Shown: positions 1 to 9,542 of the stretch, one piece after another
Layout of the letters: the number at the start of each line of letters is the position of its first letter
Numbering within the stretch: the first letter of the stretch is position 1
Source: JAAZNV01 sp035358315
GTDB lineage: Bacteria; Patescibacteriota; WWE3; UBA101185; UBA10185
Direction of reading: 5' to 3'
DNA: 59,688 nucleotides
Assembly: GCA_035358315.1 (NCBI GenBank)
Contig: DAOPPB010000001.1
Coordinates: forward strand, 1 to 59,688
The notes under the pieces: model-generated
Database searches by the model: none
Seen by the model: only the letters and a program-made list of their open reading frames with translations
What the model was told of the DNA's origin: nothing
Program-made: the position numbers and the translations under genes

Positions 1-284
1 AGGGGGAAAACACGATATTTTTTAGCTATATCATTACCGATCTTATCAAACAATTCGGGGTTTATCTGACCGACACCTGGATTTGCAAACCCGATACCAT
101 AAACTTCCCCGAAAGCTTGGGCGTAATCCTCGCTTTTTACATAACCCCTATCTTTTATGATGGAATCTATACTTTTTCCGGTGTTTACACTTTCAAATTT
201 AATGGCAGCAAGCTGATCGGAACTGATTAGTTTTTTTTCATAAAGAACATCAGCTACAGTTTTTGTTTCATTTAATTTATCCAT
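1..284 (-). CDS. Type IV pilus assembly/type II secretion ATPase, N-terminal part (partial)
   Basis: The reverse strand from the ATG at 284 encodes about 94 residues beginning MDKLNETKTVADVLYEKK and running off the left edge. The fragment looks like the N-terminal MshEN/T2SSE_N domain of GspE/PilB ATPases: a helical start, 'LISSDQLAAIKFE', then 'GYVKSEDYAQAFGEVYGIGF'. In that family this domain precedes the hexameric ATPase that drives pilus extension at the inner membrane. The Walker motifs would lie outside the window, so the call rests on the N-domain alone. It diverges from the plus-strand gene at 404. Confidence 0.65.
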   Translation of the reverse strand, partial: MDKLNETKTVADVLYEKKLISSDQLAAIKFESVNTGKSIDSIIKDRGYVKSEDYAQAFGEVYGIGFANPGVGQINPELFDKIGNDIAKKYRVFP

Positions 285-390
285 AGGGCAGAATTACACT
301 TATATTATGTTAACAACTGCGAGGATCAAATTCAACAAACAAAGTATTTTTTATTTTTAGTTAATTTTAATTTAATCTTCTTTATTAAGG

Positions 391-396
391 TATAAT
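391..396 (+). promoter_or_regulatory. -10 hexamer TATAAT, 7 nt before the holB-like start
   Basis: A perfect TATAAT ends 7 bases before the ATG at 404, so transcription would begin at or next to the start codon. No good -35 and no Shine-Dalgarno are visible. It belongs to the leaderless pattern seen across this window. Confidence 0.6.
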
Positions 397-403
397 TCCA
401 ATT

Positions 404-1108
404 ATGAATGGGTCTGTTTTAATTTTCGGTGGAAACAAAGAGGATAGAGAGAAGAAAATAGTGGATATTGTAAACAAAGAGGAAGGAAAGAATTTTGAAG
501 AAATTCAGGAATTGGAGGATAAACCTGATATTTTTATAATCAACCGTGAAAAAGGAGAAAAATCAATCGGCATATCACAAACGAGGGAAGGAACAAATTT
601 CCTTCGGGAGAAACCATTTTCGTATAGAAAGAAATTTCTCATAATTTTTGATGCCGAAAAAATGACCGTTCAAGCTCAAAACTCTCTTTTAAAAACACTT
701 GAGGAACCACCATCTCAATCAGAGATAATTTTGTCCGCAAAAACATATAATTTTATTCTTAACACAATAGTTTCAAGATGCCGGTTGATAGACTTAAAGG
801 AAAGAAAAAGTGAAAATGAAAATTACCGCACAGAAAACACCGTTATGCCGTCTCTTGAAGAAATTATAAAAATGGAGCCGGGAAAAAGATTGGATATTTG
901 CCCTGAAATCTCCAAGGAAGAAAAAGAGGATGTTATAGAAATGCTGGAAAAATGGGTGGAAGAGAGTAGAGAAGCTATGCTCAGAAATCCCAAAAATACT
1001 TCCGCTCCAAAAAATATCTCAAAAATCATTGAGGTAAAAAACGATCTTGAAAACTCCAATGTAAATGTCAGATTATCTCTTGAATCCCTAGTTTTAAATC
1101 TCTCCTAA
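404..1108 (+). CDS. holB: DNA polymerase III delta' subunit-like protein
   Basis: The 234-residue protein has the core of clamp-loader delta' subunits: 'QNSLLKTLEEPP' (about 92-103) followed by the SRC motif (124-126) in 'IVSRCRLIDL'. The N-terminus keeps the Rossmann-like start 'VLIFGGNKEDREKK' but lacks a proper Walker A, as expected for delta', which does not hydrolyse ATP. It would help the DnaX complex (dnaX at 47.6 kb) load the sliding clamp. It is shorter than typical delta' (about 300-330), the C-terminal collar domain being reduced. The start is set by a TATAAT 7 bases upstream. Confidence 0.7.
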   Translation: MNGSVLIFGGNKEDREKKIVDIVNKEEGKNFEEIQELEDKPDIFIINREKGEKSIGISQTREGTNFLREKPFSYRKKFLIIFDAEKMTVQAQNSLLKTLEEPPSQSEIILSAKTYNFILNTIVSRCRLIDLKERKSENENYRTENTVMPSLEEIIKMEPGKRLDICPEISKEEKEDVIEMLEKWVEESREAMLRNPKNTSAPKNISKIIEVKNDLENSNVNVRLSLESLVLNLS

Positions 1109-1206
1109 AATCCTTGTTAAACGCTTATTTAACAGGTAAAATATAAAAGCTATTGTAGTTTGCATTCTAAAAGTGATATCTTAAATCCTGCTCATTTTTT
1201 GAACTT

Positions 1207-3186
1207 ATGGAAAATAAAAATAAAAATTTAGACGAATACGGAGCCGACCAAATACAGGTTTTAGAGGGCTTGGAACCGGTAAGAAAAAGGCCGGGAATGT
1301 ATATAGGCTCAACAGGGGAAGAAGGTTTAAACCATCTTGTAACGGAAATAGTCAACAACTCCATGGACGAGGCAATAGCCGGATATGCTACGCACATTAA
1401 AGTTGAGTTTAACAACGATGGCTCCTGTACCGTATACGACAACGGAAGAGGAGTACCGACCGATATAAAACAAGGATACGGGGTTAGCGCGCTGGAACTT
1501 GCTTTCACAAAACTTCATGCCGGAGGAAAATTCGGAAGCGGTGGATACAAGGTATCCAGCGGATTGCACGGAGTAGGCTCTTCTGTGGTAAATGCACTTT
1601 CCGAATGGTTTAGAGTAATAACAAAGCGAAACGGAAAAACTTTCATACAGGAATATGAGAACGGGGGAAACAAAGTAAGGCCGGTGGAGGAAATAGACCC
1701 TAAAAAACCGACAAAACTGAAAAACGCCGAATGGAACATAGATCTAGATAGTTGGAATTACGAAACTATGACCATAGTTCAATTCAAACCCGACAAGAAG
1801 ATTTTTGAAACTACCGACTTTGACTTTAAATTTTTCGTAAACCAGATAAAAGAGTACGCTTATCTCACAGCTGGAATAAAATTTGAGGTATTGAGTCATA
1901 AAATTGATCAAAAGTATGTTTTTTACTTTGAGGGAGGGATAAAAGCATATTTGGATGCACTGAACAAAAACAAAGATGTGATAAATCGGAAGCCCTTCTA
2001 TGTTCAAAAACAATACGGAGATGTAAATGTAGAGGTAGCCATGCAGTATAACGACACTTTTAGGGAAAATGTCCTTTGTTTTGCAAATCATTTGAAAAAC
2101 ATAGAGGGGGGAACTCACTTGACAGGTTTCAGGATGGCGTTAACCAGATGTTTAAATGATTACGCCAGAAAAATAGGTGCTCTAAAAGATAAGGATGATA
2201 ATTTATCGGGGGATGATTTAAAAGAAGGGCTGACAGCAATAATTTCCGTTTCTCTTGACTCTTCAACTCTTCAATTCGAGGGACAAACCAAATCAAAGCT
2301 GGGAAACACATCAGCAAGAATAGCAGTAGAGGCTGTGGTAAGAGAAGCATTAGAACAGTATTTGGCCGAAAACCCCAAGGATGCAAACGCCATAATAAGC
2401 AAAAATGTTCTTTCATATAAAGCAAGAATGGCCGCGAAAGCCGCAAGAGATACGGTTATAAGAAAAACAGCTCTTGAAAGCGGGGGAGTATTGCCGGGAA
2501 AATTAGCAGATTGCTCGGAAAAAAATCCCGAACTAACAGAATTATTCCTGGTAGAAGGAGATTCCGCGGGAGGAACTGCTAAACAAGCCAGAAACAGGGA
2601 TACACAGGCAATCTTACCCATTTTCGGAAAAATACTAAACACCGAACGCGCAAGATTGGACAAAATAGTTGATTCTGAAAAGTTTAAGGACATTATAGTG
2701 GCAATCGGTTGCGGAATAGGGGACCAATTTGACTCTTCAAAGCTAAGGTACCACAAAATAATAATCATGGCTGATGCCGATACCGACGGAATGCACATAA
2801 ATTCTCTTTATTTAACATTTTTTTACAGACATATGCCGGATTTAATAAAGAACGGAAACATTTATGTGGCCTTCCCACCGCTTTACAAGGCAGTTTGGGG
2901 GAAGGAAAAAAGATATCTTTTTACCGATAAAGATCGGGAGGAGTTTCTAAAAACTGAGGAAGGGAAAAAAGCTATTGTTCAAAGATTTAAAGGCCTCGGA
3001 GAAATGAATGCTGAGGAACTTTGGGAAACAACCATGAATCCGCAGACAAGAAGACTTAAAAAAATAACTGTGGAAGATGCCGAGCATGCCGATGAAGTTT
3101 TCACAACCCTTATGGGAGAAGAGGTGGCACCGAGAAAAAGATTTATCACCACCCACGCTCATGAAGCAAATATTGATATTACTTAG
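1207..3186 (+). CDS. gyrB: DNA gyrase subunit B
   Basis: This is a type IIA topoisomerase ATPase subunit of 659 residues. The GHKL ATPase has E47 in 'EIVNNSMDEA' and the loop 'GLHGVGSSVVNALS'. The TOPRIM domain has 'EGDSAGG' (about 450-456) and 'DADTDG' (about 523-528). It ends with the conserved 'RFKGLGEMNAEELWETTMNP' block. With GyrA it introduces negative supercoils. The length fits GyrB without the proteobacterial insert; ParE is excluded mainly because the partner at 4211 has a GyrA box. The order gyrB-DHH-gyrA is compact and co-directional. Confidence 0.95.
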   Translation: MENKNKNLDEYGADQIQVLEGLEPVRKRPGMYIGSTGEEGLNHLVTEIVNNSMDEAIAGYATHIKVEFNNDGSCTVYDNGRGVPTDIKQGYGVSALELAFTKLHAGGKFGSGGYKVSSGLHGVGSSVVNALSEWFRVITKRNGKTFIQEYENGGNKVRPVEEIDPKKPTKLKNAEWNIDLDSWNYETMTIVQFKPDKKIFETTDFDFKFFVNQIKEYAYLTAGIKFEVLSHKIDQKYVFYFEGGIKAYLDALNKNKDVINRKPFYVQKQYGDVNVEVAMQYNDTFRENVLCFANHLKNIEGGTHLTGFRMALTRCLNDYARKIGALKDKDDNLSGDDLKEGLTAIISVSLDSSTLQFEGQTKSKLGNTSARIAVEAVVREALEQYLAENPKDANAIISKNVLSYKARMAAKAARDTVIRKTALESGGVLPGKLADCSEKNPELTELFLVEGDSAGGTAKQARNRDTQAILPIFGKILNTERARLDKIVDSEKFKDIIVAIGCGIGDQFDSSKLRYHKIIIMADADTDGMHINSLYLTFFYRHMPDLIKNGNIYVAFPPLYKAVWGKEKRYLFTDKDREEFLKTEEGKKAIVQRFKGLGEMNAEELWETTMNPQTRRLKKITVEDAEHADEVFTTLMGEEVAPRKRFITTHAHEANIDIT

Positions 3187-3236
3187 CAATTTTCTTTCAT
3201 AGTAAGAAATAGTAAGAATAAGAATAAGAAGAAAAA

Positions 3237-4166
3237 ATGGAAAAAATAGGAGTAACACAAGCACTATATACATCAGACATGGATTCCCTTGCCTGTTCCA
3301 ACACCTACGCGGAACTTTTAAATCTAGAAGGAAAATACGCAGTGGCGTATGTACCGAAAGAGCCGACAAACAGCGTTACGGCGGAAATAAAATCCTGGGA
3401 CCTTAAATATGAAAAGGAGCCAAAAACCGAAGAATTAGAAGAATTAAAGTTTGTTATGGTTGACACAACGGATCCTCATACATTTCCCAAATTCGTTAGG
3501 GAAGAAAAAATAATAGAAATATATGACCATCACGTGGGATATGAAGAATATTGGAGGCAGAAATTAGGAGAAAAGGCAAAAATCGAAAACATCGGAGCGT
3601 GTGCGACATTAATATGGGAAGAATACAAGAAAAGAGGATTTTCGGATAAAATATCTCAGACAAGCGCGAAACTACTTTACGCCGCAATAGTTTCAAACAC
3701 CTTAAATTTTAAAACTTCATTGACATCACCTAGAGACGCGCAAGCTTTTGAAGATCTTATACCAAAAGCCGATATGCCCAAAAATTGGATTGAAAAATAT
3801 TTCATAGATCAGGAGGAATATGTTTATAAAAATCCGAGGCAAGCCATTATTGATGACGTAAAGATAATAGAATTCCCCAATTTGGGTACAAAATTTACAA
3901 TAGGGCAAATAGAACTATGGGAGAGCAAAAAATTTGTTGTTGACTACAGTCCTCTCATAAAAGAAGTATTAAACAATTTTGACCACCAAAGATGGTTTTT
4001 TAATGCTCCGTGCATTTCCATGGGAAAAACCTATATTTTAACGGAAAACGAAGACATACGCGAAATACTGGAACAGAAGTTCGGATTTAATTTTTCAGGC
4101 GACATCGGAACAGCCGATAAACTGATAGAAAGAAAAGAATTCGTAAAAGGCATTATGAGCCTTTAA
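3237..4166 (+). CDS. DHH-family phosphoesterase
   Basis: The 309-residue protein carries the metal-binding motifs of the DHH superfamily: 'SDMDS' (13-17), 'VMVDTTD' (73-79) and 'YDHHVGYE' (96-103), followed by a DHHA2-like C-terminal half with 'NTLNFKTSLTSPRDAQAF'. The architecture resembles manganese-dependent inorganic pyrophosphatase or exopolyphosphatase more than RecJ or NrnA, but the usual first His motif is missing ('VTQALYTSDMDS'), so the substrate cannot be assigned. It lies between gyrB and gyrA with a purine-rich stretch before the ATG and is probably co-transcribed with gyrB. Confidence 0.75.
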   Translation: MEKIGVTQALYTSDMDSLACSNTYAELLNLEGKYAVAYVPKEPTNSVTAEIKSWDLKYEKEPKTEELEELKFVMVDTTDPHTFPKFVREEKIIEIYDHHVGYEEYWRQKLGEKAKIENIGACATLIWEEYKKRGFSDKISQTSAKLLYAAIVSNTLNFKTSLTSPRDAQAFEDLIPKADMPKNWIEKYFIDQEEYVYKNPRQAIIDDVKIIEFPNLGTKFTIGQIELWESKKFVVDYSPLIKEVLNNFDHQRWFFNAPCISMGKTYILTENEDIREILEQKFGFNFSGDIGTADKLIERKEFVKGIMSL

Positions 4167-4191
4167 TAACGCTTCAATTTTCCCTTAAATT

Positions 4192-4200
4192 TGCTAAAAT
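4192..4200 (+). promoter_or_regulatory. Extended -10 (TGC-TAAAAT) before gyrA
   Basis: TGCTAAAAT ends 10 bases before the gyrA ATG at 4211, giving a predicted 5' UTR of only about 4 bases. The same nonamer precedes ychF and def. Confidence 0.55.
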
Positions 4201-4210
4201 TATTAGGTTT

Positions 4211-6781
4211 ATGAACGAAAAAGACAAAAAGACTGAAAATACGGAAATTACAGAAAATCCGAACATACTAAATACCGAAATAACGTCGGAGATGGAAAGT
4301 TCCTACCTTGATTACGCAATGAGCGTAATTGTTTCCAGGGCTCTTCCCGATGTAAGAGACGGCCTAAAACCCGTGCAGAGAAGAATAATATACGCTATGC
4401 AGGAGTCGGGAATGACTTTTTCGGGAAAATTTCACAAATGCGCTAGTGTGGTAGGGGGAGTTTTGGCAAAATATCACCCACACGGAGATATTTCCGTTTA
4501 CGACGCCTTAGTAAGGATGGGACAAGACTTCAGCATGAGATACCCGTTGATAAAACCGCAGGGAAATTTTGGAAGTATTGATGGGGATCCTCCGGCAGCC
4601 ATGAGATACACTGAATGCAAATTGGAGAAAATAGCGGAAGAGCTTTATGCTGATATAGACAAAGAAACCGTAGATTTCGAAGTGAACGATTTGCAAAACG
4701 AGGAACCCGTATATCTGCCTTCAAATATACCGAACTTGCTTTTAAACGGAGCGACGGGAATAGCTGTTGGTATGGCAACAAATATACCACCTCATAATCT
4801 CGGGGAAATAGTGGACGGCATAAATGTTTTGATAGACAAAGCGGAAGATATCGGAGAGGCGCCAAAAAAAGACGACCCAAAACAGGTAGCAACTCTAAAT
4901 TTCTCATCCGACGCCAATGTAGAGGATTTAACAAAAGTAATTCTTGGCCCGGATTTTCCGACCGGAGGAATAATTTACGACCAAAAAGAACTGGTGCAAA
5001 TGTACGCAACCGGCAGGGGAAAGGTGGTTACGAGAGCAAAAGTTGATGTAGAGGAAACCAAAAACGGAAAAACTAAATTGGTAGTAACGGAGATTCCGTA
5101 TATGGTGAATAAAGCCACTCTCATAGCAAAAATAGCCGATTTGGTAAAGGAAAAAAGAGTAATAGGAATTTCCGATATCAGGGACGAATCAAACAAAGAC
5201 GGCATAAGAATAGTAGTAGAGCTAAAAAAGGAGGCGGTTGTAAACAAGATAAAAAATCAACTTTTTAAATATACTCAGCTTCAAAACACCTTCAATTCAA
5301 ATTTTGTAGCTCTTTTAAACAACGAGCCTAAATTGATGCCTTTGAAAAACATCTTAGAAGAATTTGTAAAGCACCGACAACAAATAGTAGTAAGACGAAC
5401 AATTTTTTTACTCAAAAAAGCGGAGGAAAGAGCTCATATATTAAGAGGTTTGAAAATAGCCTTAGATAATCTCGATGAAGTCATAAAACTTATCAAATCA
5501 AGTAAGGATGCCGAAACCGCCAAGGAAGGGTTGATAACAAGATTTAAATTGTCAGAAATTCAAGCTCAGGCAATATTGGACATGCAACTTAGAAGATTGG
5601 CCGCATTGGAAAGGAAAAAAATAGAGGACGAACTAAAACAAATACTGGAGACAATTGCCGACTACGAAGACCTGCTTAAATCCCCGAAAAGAATAATTAA
5701 CACCATAAAAAGTGAGCTAAACGAATTAAAAAACAAATATGCCGATCCCAGAAAAACTAAGGTTATTAAGGGGAAAATAGGGGAGCTTAGCGATGAGGAT
5801 CTGATTGTAAATGAAAAATGTATCGTCACTATTTCTGAAGGAGGATACATAAAAAGATTAAAAGAGACAACGTACAAGAAACAGGGCAGGGGAGGAAAGG
5901 GAGTAAAGGGCCAGGAATTGAAAGAGGAAGACGCTGTTGAAACTATCAAGATATGCAATACTCATGACTGGGCGTTTTTCTTCACAAATACAGGAAAAGT
6001 CTACAAATTAAGAATATGGGAAATACCGGAATCCTCAAGAAACGCAAAAGGAACTCCCTTGATAAACTTCCTTAGTATGAAACAGGACGAGAGGGTAGAG
6101 GCCTTTTTAACCAAAACTAGTGAAGAGCTTGAGAGCAAAAACGGCTTTATTTTCTTCACCACATCCAGAGGAGTAGTCAAAAAAACTCCTATGGAAGATT
6201 TTGCAAATATCAGAACCGCGGGAATAATAGCCATAACACTGGACAAAGGAGACAACTTAACTTTTGTTGACACAACTTCGGGCGAGGATGATGTGTTATT
6301 AACTACCGAAATGGGTCAGTCTATAAGATTCAGCGAAAAAGATGTTAGACCTATGGGAAGATCAGCAAAAGGAGTAGGAGGAATAAAATTGTCGCGGGAA
6401 AAAGATAGCGTTGTGGGAACAGTCATAATACCTAAAAAGAGTAAAAATATTGAACTTTTAGTCCTTTCAGAGCTTGGTTACGGCAAAAAAACGGCAACAG
6501 AGGAATATAAAGTGCAAAAAAGAGCCGGTTCCGGAATCTTAACATACAAGGTAAAAGACAAAACAGGGCGTTTAGTCACCGCAAGGGCCATTGAGAGAGA
6601 TAAAAACCTTGATGTACTTATTGCTACAACATCGGGAAAAATCATAAGATTGTCGGCAAAACAAATTCCTACTTTAGGAAGAGCCACACAAGGGGTAAGA
6701 TTGATAAAACTGAACGAAAGAGATAAGGTAGCCTCAGTAGCAGTGATAGGTGAGGAAGAACAGGAAATATCCACTGAATAA
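4211..6781 (+). CDS. gyrA: DNA gyrase subunit A
   Basis: The 856-residue breakage-reunion subunit starts its core with 'SSYLDYAMSVIVSRALPDVR' and has the catalytic tyrosine Y133 in 'AAMRYTECKL'. The coiled-coil tower is followed by a six-bladed C-terminal DNA-wrapping domain containing a GyrA box (Q-G-R-G-G-K-G, about 558-564), which identifies it as gyrase rather than ParC. It works with GyrB (1207-3186). The start is supported by the extended -10 just upstream and by conservation from 'TEITSEMESSYLDYAMS'. It runs without a gap into rnhB. Confidence 0.96.
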   Translation: MNEKDKKTENTEITENPNILNTEITSEMESSYLDYAMSVIVSRALPDVRDGLKPVQRRIIYAMQESGMTFSGKFHKCASVVGGVLAKYHPHGDISVYDALVRMGQDFSMRYPLIKPQGNFGSIDGDPPAAMRYTECKLEKIAEELYADIDKETVDFEVNDLQNEEPVYLPSNIPNLLLNGATGIAVGMATNIPPHNLGEIVDGINVLIDKAEDIGEAPKKDDPKQVATLNFSSDANVEDLTKVILGPDFPTGGIIYDQKELVQMYATGRGKVVTRAKVDVEETKNGKTKLVVTEIPYMVNKATLIAKIADLVKEKRVIGISDIRDESNKDGIRIVVELKKEAVVNKIKNQLFKYTQLQNTFNSNFVALLNNEPKLMPLKNILEEFVKHRQQIVVRRTIFLLKKAEERAHILRGLKIALDNLDEVIKLIKSSKDAETAKEGLITRFKLSEIQAQAILDMQLRRLAALERKKIEDELKQILETIADYEDLLKSPKRIINTIKSELNELKNKYADPRKTKVIKGKIGELSDEDLIVNEKCIVTISEGGYIKRLKETTYKKQGRGGKGVKGQELKEEDAVETIKICNTHDWAFFFTNTGKVYKLRIWEIPESSRNAKGTPLINFLSMKQDERVEAFLTKTSEELESKNGFIFFTTSRGVVKKTPMEDFANIRTAGIIAITLDKGDNLTFVDTTSGEDDVLLTTEMGQSIRFSEKDVRPMGRSAKGVGGIKLSREKDSVVGTVIIPKKSKNIELLVLSELGYGKKTATEEYKVQKRAGSGILTYKVKDKTGRLVTARAIERDKNLDVLIATTSGKIIRLSAKQIPTLGRATQGVRLIKLNERDKVASVAVIGEEEQEISTE

Positions 6782-6782
6782 A

Positions 6783-7655
6783 ATGAATTTCCGTGAAATT
6801 ACTCAATATGAAAGAAAACTTTATAACAACGGCATAAGATATGTAGCCGGAGTAGACGAGGTGGGTAGGGGACCGTTAGCCGGTCCATTTGTGGCAGTAG
6901 CGGTAATTCTGGACTTGGAAAAAATCTTCAGCAAAGATTTGGAAGATAGGTGGCCGAAAATGAATTCAAATATGGAAGTTACTGGGCGAGAAAATGTCGC
7001 AAGTAAGAGGAATAATGAAGAAATGAGTAAATTATTAGGTAATACTAAGACCGGAGATAAAAATAATGAAGAGAATGAAAGCAGAAAATATATAAATAAC
7101 GACGTCGAATATGCGAAAAACCGAAAATACAACCAACAAAAGAACGGAAGGGTAAGAAGAAACGAGGAAGGGACGGAATTTTATAGGAAAATAGACGATT
7201 CTAAAAAATTATCAGCTGGAAAAAGAGAAATTTTATCCGAATTCATAAGAAACGAGGCAATAAGTTACTCAATAGAGACCTTTGAAGCGGAAGAAGTGGA
7301 CAGAGTAGGATTATCAGAATTGACGCAAAGAGCTTTTCTTCAATCGATACGTGATTTGAAAATCAGACCGCAATTTGTACTCACCGACATGTTTAGAATT
7401 GACACAATAAGAAAAAAATACCAGAAAAATATTGTAAATGGGGACAGTAAAAGCATATCTATTGCCTCCGCCAGCATAGTGGCAAAAGTTTACAGGGATG
7501 AAATAATGATAAAAATGCATGAAAAATACCCGGTATATGGTTTTGATAGGCACAAGGGATATGGCACCGGATACCACATAGATGCCTTAAAAAAATATGG
7601 GCCGTGCGACATCCACAGGAAAAGCTTCAAGCCGGTTAAAGAATTGCTGGTTTAA
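6783..7655 (+). CDS. rnhB: Ribonuclease HII with a large low-complexity insertion
   Basis: RNase HII removes RNA primers and misincorporated ribonucleotides. 'AGVDEVGRGPLAGP' (22-35) holds the catalytic D25-E26; 'DDSKKLSAGKRE' (about 138-149), D202 in 'LTDMFRI' and 'IASASIVAKVYRDEIM' complete the fold. Between strand 1 and the DDSKK motif lies a hydrophilic N/K/E-rich insertion of about 80 residues (roughly 46-134) absent from normal family members of 190-260 residues. I chose the ATG at 6783, one base after the gyrA stop, because it begins like other RNase HII proteins; a longer frame from 6750 would overlap gyrA. Confidence 0.92.
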   Translation: MNFREITQYERKLYNNGIRYVAGVDEVGRGPLAGPFVAVAVILDLEKIFSKDLEDRWPKMNSNMEVTGRENVASKRNNEEMSKLLGNTKTGDKNNEENESRKYINNDVEYAKNRKYNQQKNGRVRRNEEGTEFYRKIDDSKKLSAGKREILSEFIRNEAISYSIETFEAEEVDRVGLSELTQRAFLQSIRDLKIRPQFVLTDMFRIDTIRKKYQKNIVNGDSKSISIASASIVAKVYRDEIMIKMHEKYPVYGFDRHKGYGTGYHIDALKKYGPCDIHRKSFKPVKELLV

Positions 7656-7668
7656 TTTCAGAATCTAG

Positions 7669-8694
7669 TCAATTAAGAGAAGAAACCCTATCCAAATTGT
7701 CCGAATTTTTGCCGGAATCATTATCTTCCGCAAAAATATCCTTATGGTACTTTTTATGAATATCTCTAAGCTGTTTATTGGTAACATGGGTGTAAATCTG
7801 AGTAGTTGAAACATTGGAATGCCCAAGAAGCTCCTGGACTTCACGAAGATCGGCCCCCTCTGACAAAAGACCGGTGGCATAGGTATGTCTTAGGGTATGA
7901 GGAGTAGCATCAACAGATATTCCGGCTCTTTTCACGTACTTTTTGATAAGTCTTTGAACACTTCTGGGGCTTATTCTTAAAGATTCCCCGTCGAAATCGT
8001 TTTCCTGCATTTTTTTACCTGAATATCTTATAAACAACGGGACAAAAGGATCCGCTCTGGCAGACAAATATCTTCTAAGCCACTTAATGGCTTCCGGAGA
8101 GAGATATACTGTACGAGCTTTTCTTCCTTTACCTACAACAGTAAACTCACCGGTATCCAGATTTATTTCATCACGATTTAACGCAACGAGCTCTGATACC
8201 CGCAAACCCGTACTGTATAATGTTTCAATAATAGCCTTATCCCTGATACCGGACTTTTTATCCAGATTTTGAACTTCAAACAATTTCCTCATTTGTTGAG
8301 AATTCAAAACTTTTGGAACTCTATCTTCAGACTTGCCTAAAATCACTTTTTCCGGGGGGATTATTTCCAAACCTTTTTCCACAACCAAATATTTCAAAAA
8401 TGCCCTCAGAGCGACAAGAAAAGTCTTTTGAGTTGACCTTTTAAACTCCGTATTAGATTTTGAGCTTATTCTTTTATTCAAATTGATACGATATTCCCTG
8501 ACAATGTCATCATTTATGTCTCCGATAGCAAAAACATCTTTTTTCAGGAAATTCCTAGACCATTGACCAAAGTCGGTCAGATAAAAGTGATACATTTTTA
8601 TAGTGTTTTGGGAAAGGTTTTTCTCAATTTCGCAGAATTCAAGATAATCTAAAACGACATCATCAAAATTTGAAGACAAATCTATTTTGGACAT
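7669..8694 (-). CDS. Xer-type tyrosine recombinase
   Basis: The 341-residue protein has an N-terminal SAM-like core-binding domain (about 10-110) and a catalytic domain with the full set: R165 in 'STGLRVSEL', K189 in 'VVGKGRKART', H266/R269 in 'PHTLRHTYA', H292 in 'LGHSN' and nucleophile Y301 in 'QIYTHV'. Xer enzymes resolve chromosome dimers at dif. A strong dif-like site lies about 580 bp upstream at 9269-9298, and no second Xer gene is seen here, so a one-recombinase system is possible. It is somewhat long for XerC/XerD (about 300). Its 3' end faces rnhB. Confidence 0.9.
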   Translation of the reverse strand: MSKIDLSSNFDDVVLDYLEFCEIEKNLSQNTIKMYHFYLTDFGQWSRNFLKKDVFAIGDINDDIVREYRINLNKRISSKSNTEFKRSTQKTFLVALRAFLKYLVVEKGLEIIPPEKVILGKSEDRVPKVLNSQQMRKLFEVQNLDKKSGIRDKAIIETLYSTGLRVSELVALNRDEINLDTGEFTVVGKGRKARTVYLSPEAIKWLRRYLSARADPFVPLFIRYSGKKMQENDFDGESLRISPRSVQRLIKKYVKRAGISVDATPHTLRHTYATGLLSEGADLREVQELLGHSNVSTTQIYTHVTNKQLRDIHKKYHKDIFAEDNDSGKNSDNLDRVSSLN

Positions 8695-8702
8695 ATGTTA
8701 TG

Positions 8703-8708
8703 ATTATA
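8703..8708 (-). promoter_or_regulatory. -10 hexamer TATAAT, 8 nt before the xer start
   Basis: On the minus strand TATAAT is followed after 8 bases by the xer ATG at 8694, predicting a leaderless or nearly leaderless mRNA. Confidence 0.55.
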
Positions 8709-9268
8709 CGACATATTCCACATTTTCTACATTTGCTTAATTCGCGTAATTTTCTCAGATCTTTCAGACACCGATGCTCGCCCGCTGTCTGATCCAAACT
8801 TTATTTGAATACGATAAAAACATGCAGACGTAAGTGGCGTCAAAATGTGCGGAACCTTGGGAACACTCTCCAAACGATTCTGGAATGGTTTTGTTTTTAA
8901 AAATGCCTTAAAATCGATTCTGGAGCGTCGGTATTATTTTTTGTTGTCACTAAAACAAAAAACAGCATTATACCTGTATGTAAAAGGTGTGAAAATAGGA
9001 AAATAGGGGGAAATAGGGGATAGTGTAACAACCGAACGTGAATTGTGATGAATATATACCGCAAAAGGAGGGAAGTAAAAGCGGGAAAAATAGGAAAGCA
9101 AAAGGAGTACAGAAATCCGGAGAGTAGGTGTAAAAATAGATCAATTAATCTTCATTTAATTCAAATCAAATTTAAATAAAAATTATTTTCCTGTAATTGT
9201 TTTCTTATAATTATTGATGGAAATTTAAGAGGATACTTGAGCGGGAAGCGGCTTTAGTCTACAGGGGC

Positions 9269-9298
9269 AACGTCGTATAATGTATGTTTAACGACGTT
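9269..9298. other. dif-like Xer recombination site
   Basis: Two 12-bp arms, AACGTCGTATAA (9269-9280) and TTTAACGACGTT (9287-9298), flank a 6-bp centre TGTATG. The arms are inverted repeats at 10 of 12 positions. The inner left half plus centre (CG-N-ATAATGTAT) matches the E. coli dif core. This 11/12-6-11/12 layout is the classical Xer site geometry. A Xer gene is adjacent and flanking genes on both sides run towards the site. Confidence 0.75.
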
Positions 9299-9332
9299 AA
9301 GACAGAGGTAAAACCTTATTACAATAGATAAA

Positions 9333-9358
9333 TAAAAAACCCGCCTAAGAAGAGGCGC
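9333..9358 (-). terminator. Rho-independent terminator (minus strand)
   Basis: On the minus strand CGCCT-CTTCTT-AGGCG is followed by GG and six Ts. It would stop leftward transcripts coming from 9934 before they reach the dif-like site. Confidence 0.6.
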
Positions 9359-9542
9359 AAGAAGAGAAGTGAAATATAAACGCGCGTTAATTTATTAATT
9401 CATATTAGGATAATTAAATGAATTAAAATAAACTAATTTCCTAAATTAAGATTTCAGAATTTACGCGCAACCTGATTTTTCTATTTATCTTTTCTTTCCC
9501 CGCAGATAAAGTTATCCACATTCCCTACTCCTCCGGAAAAGT

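Noticed and set aside
9512..9520. TTATCCACA, a perfect E. coli-type DnaA box, as evidence for oriC
   Set aside because: A single copy without a box cluster or dnaA/dnaN; genes on both sides run towards this region, which fits a terminus and a dif site, not an origin.
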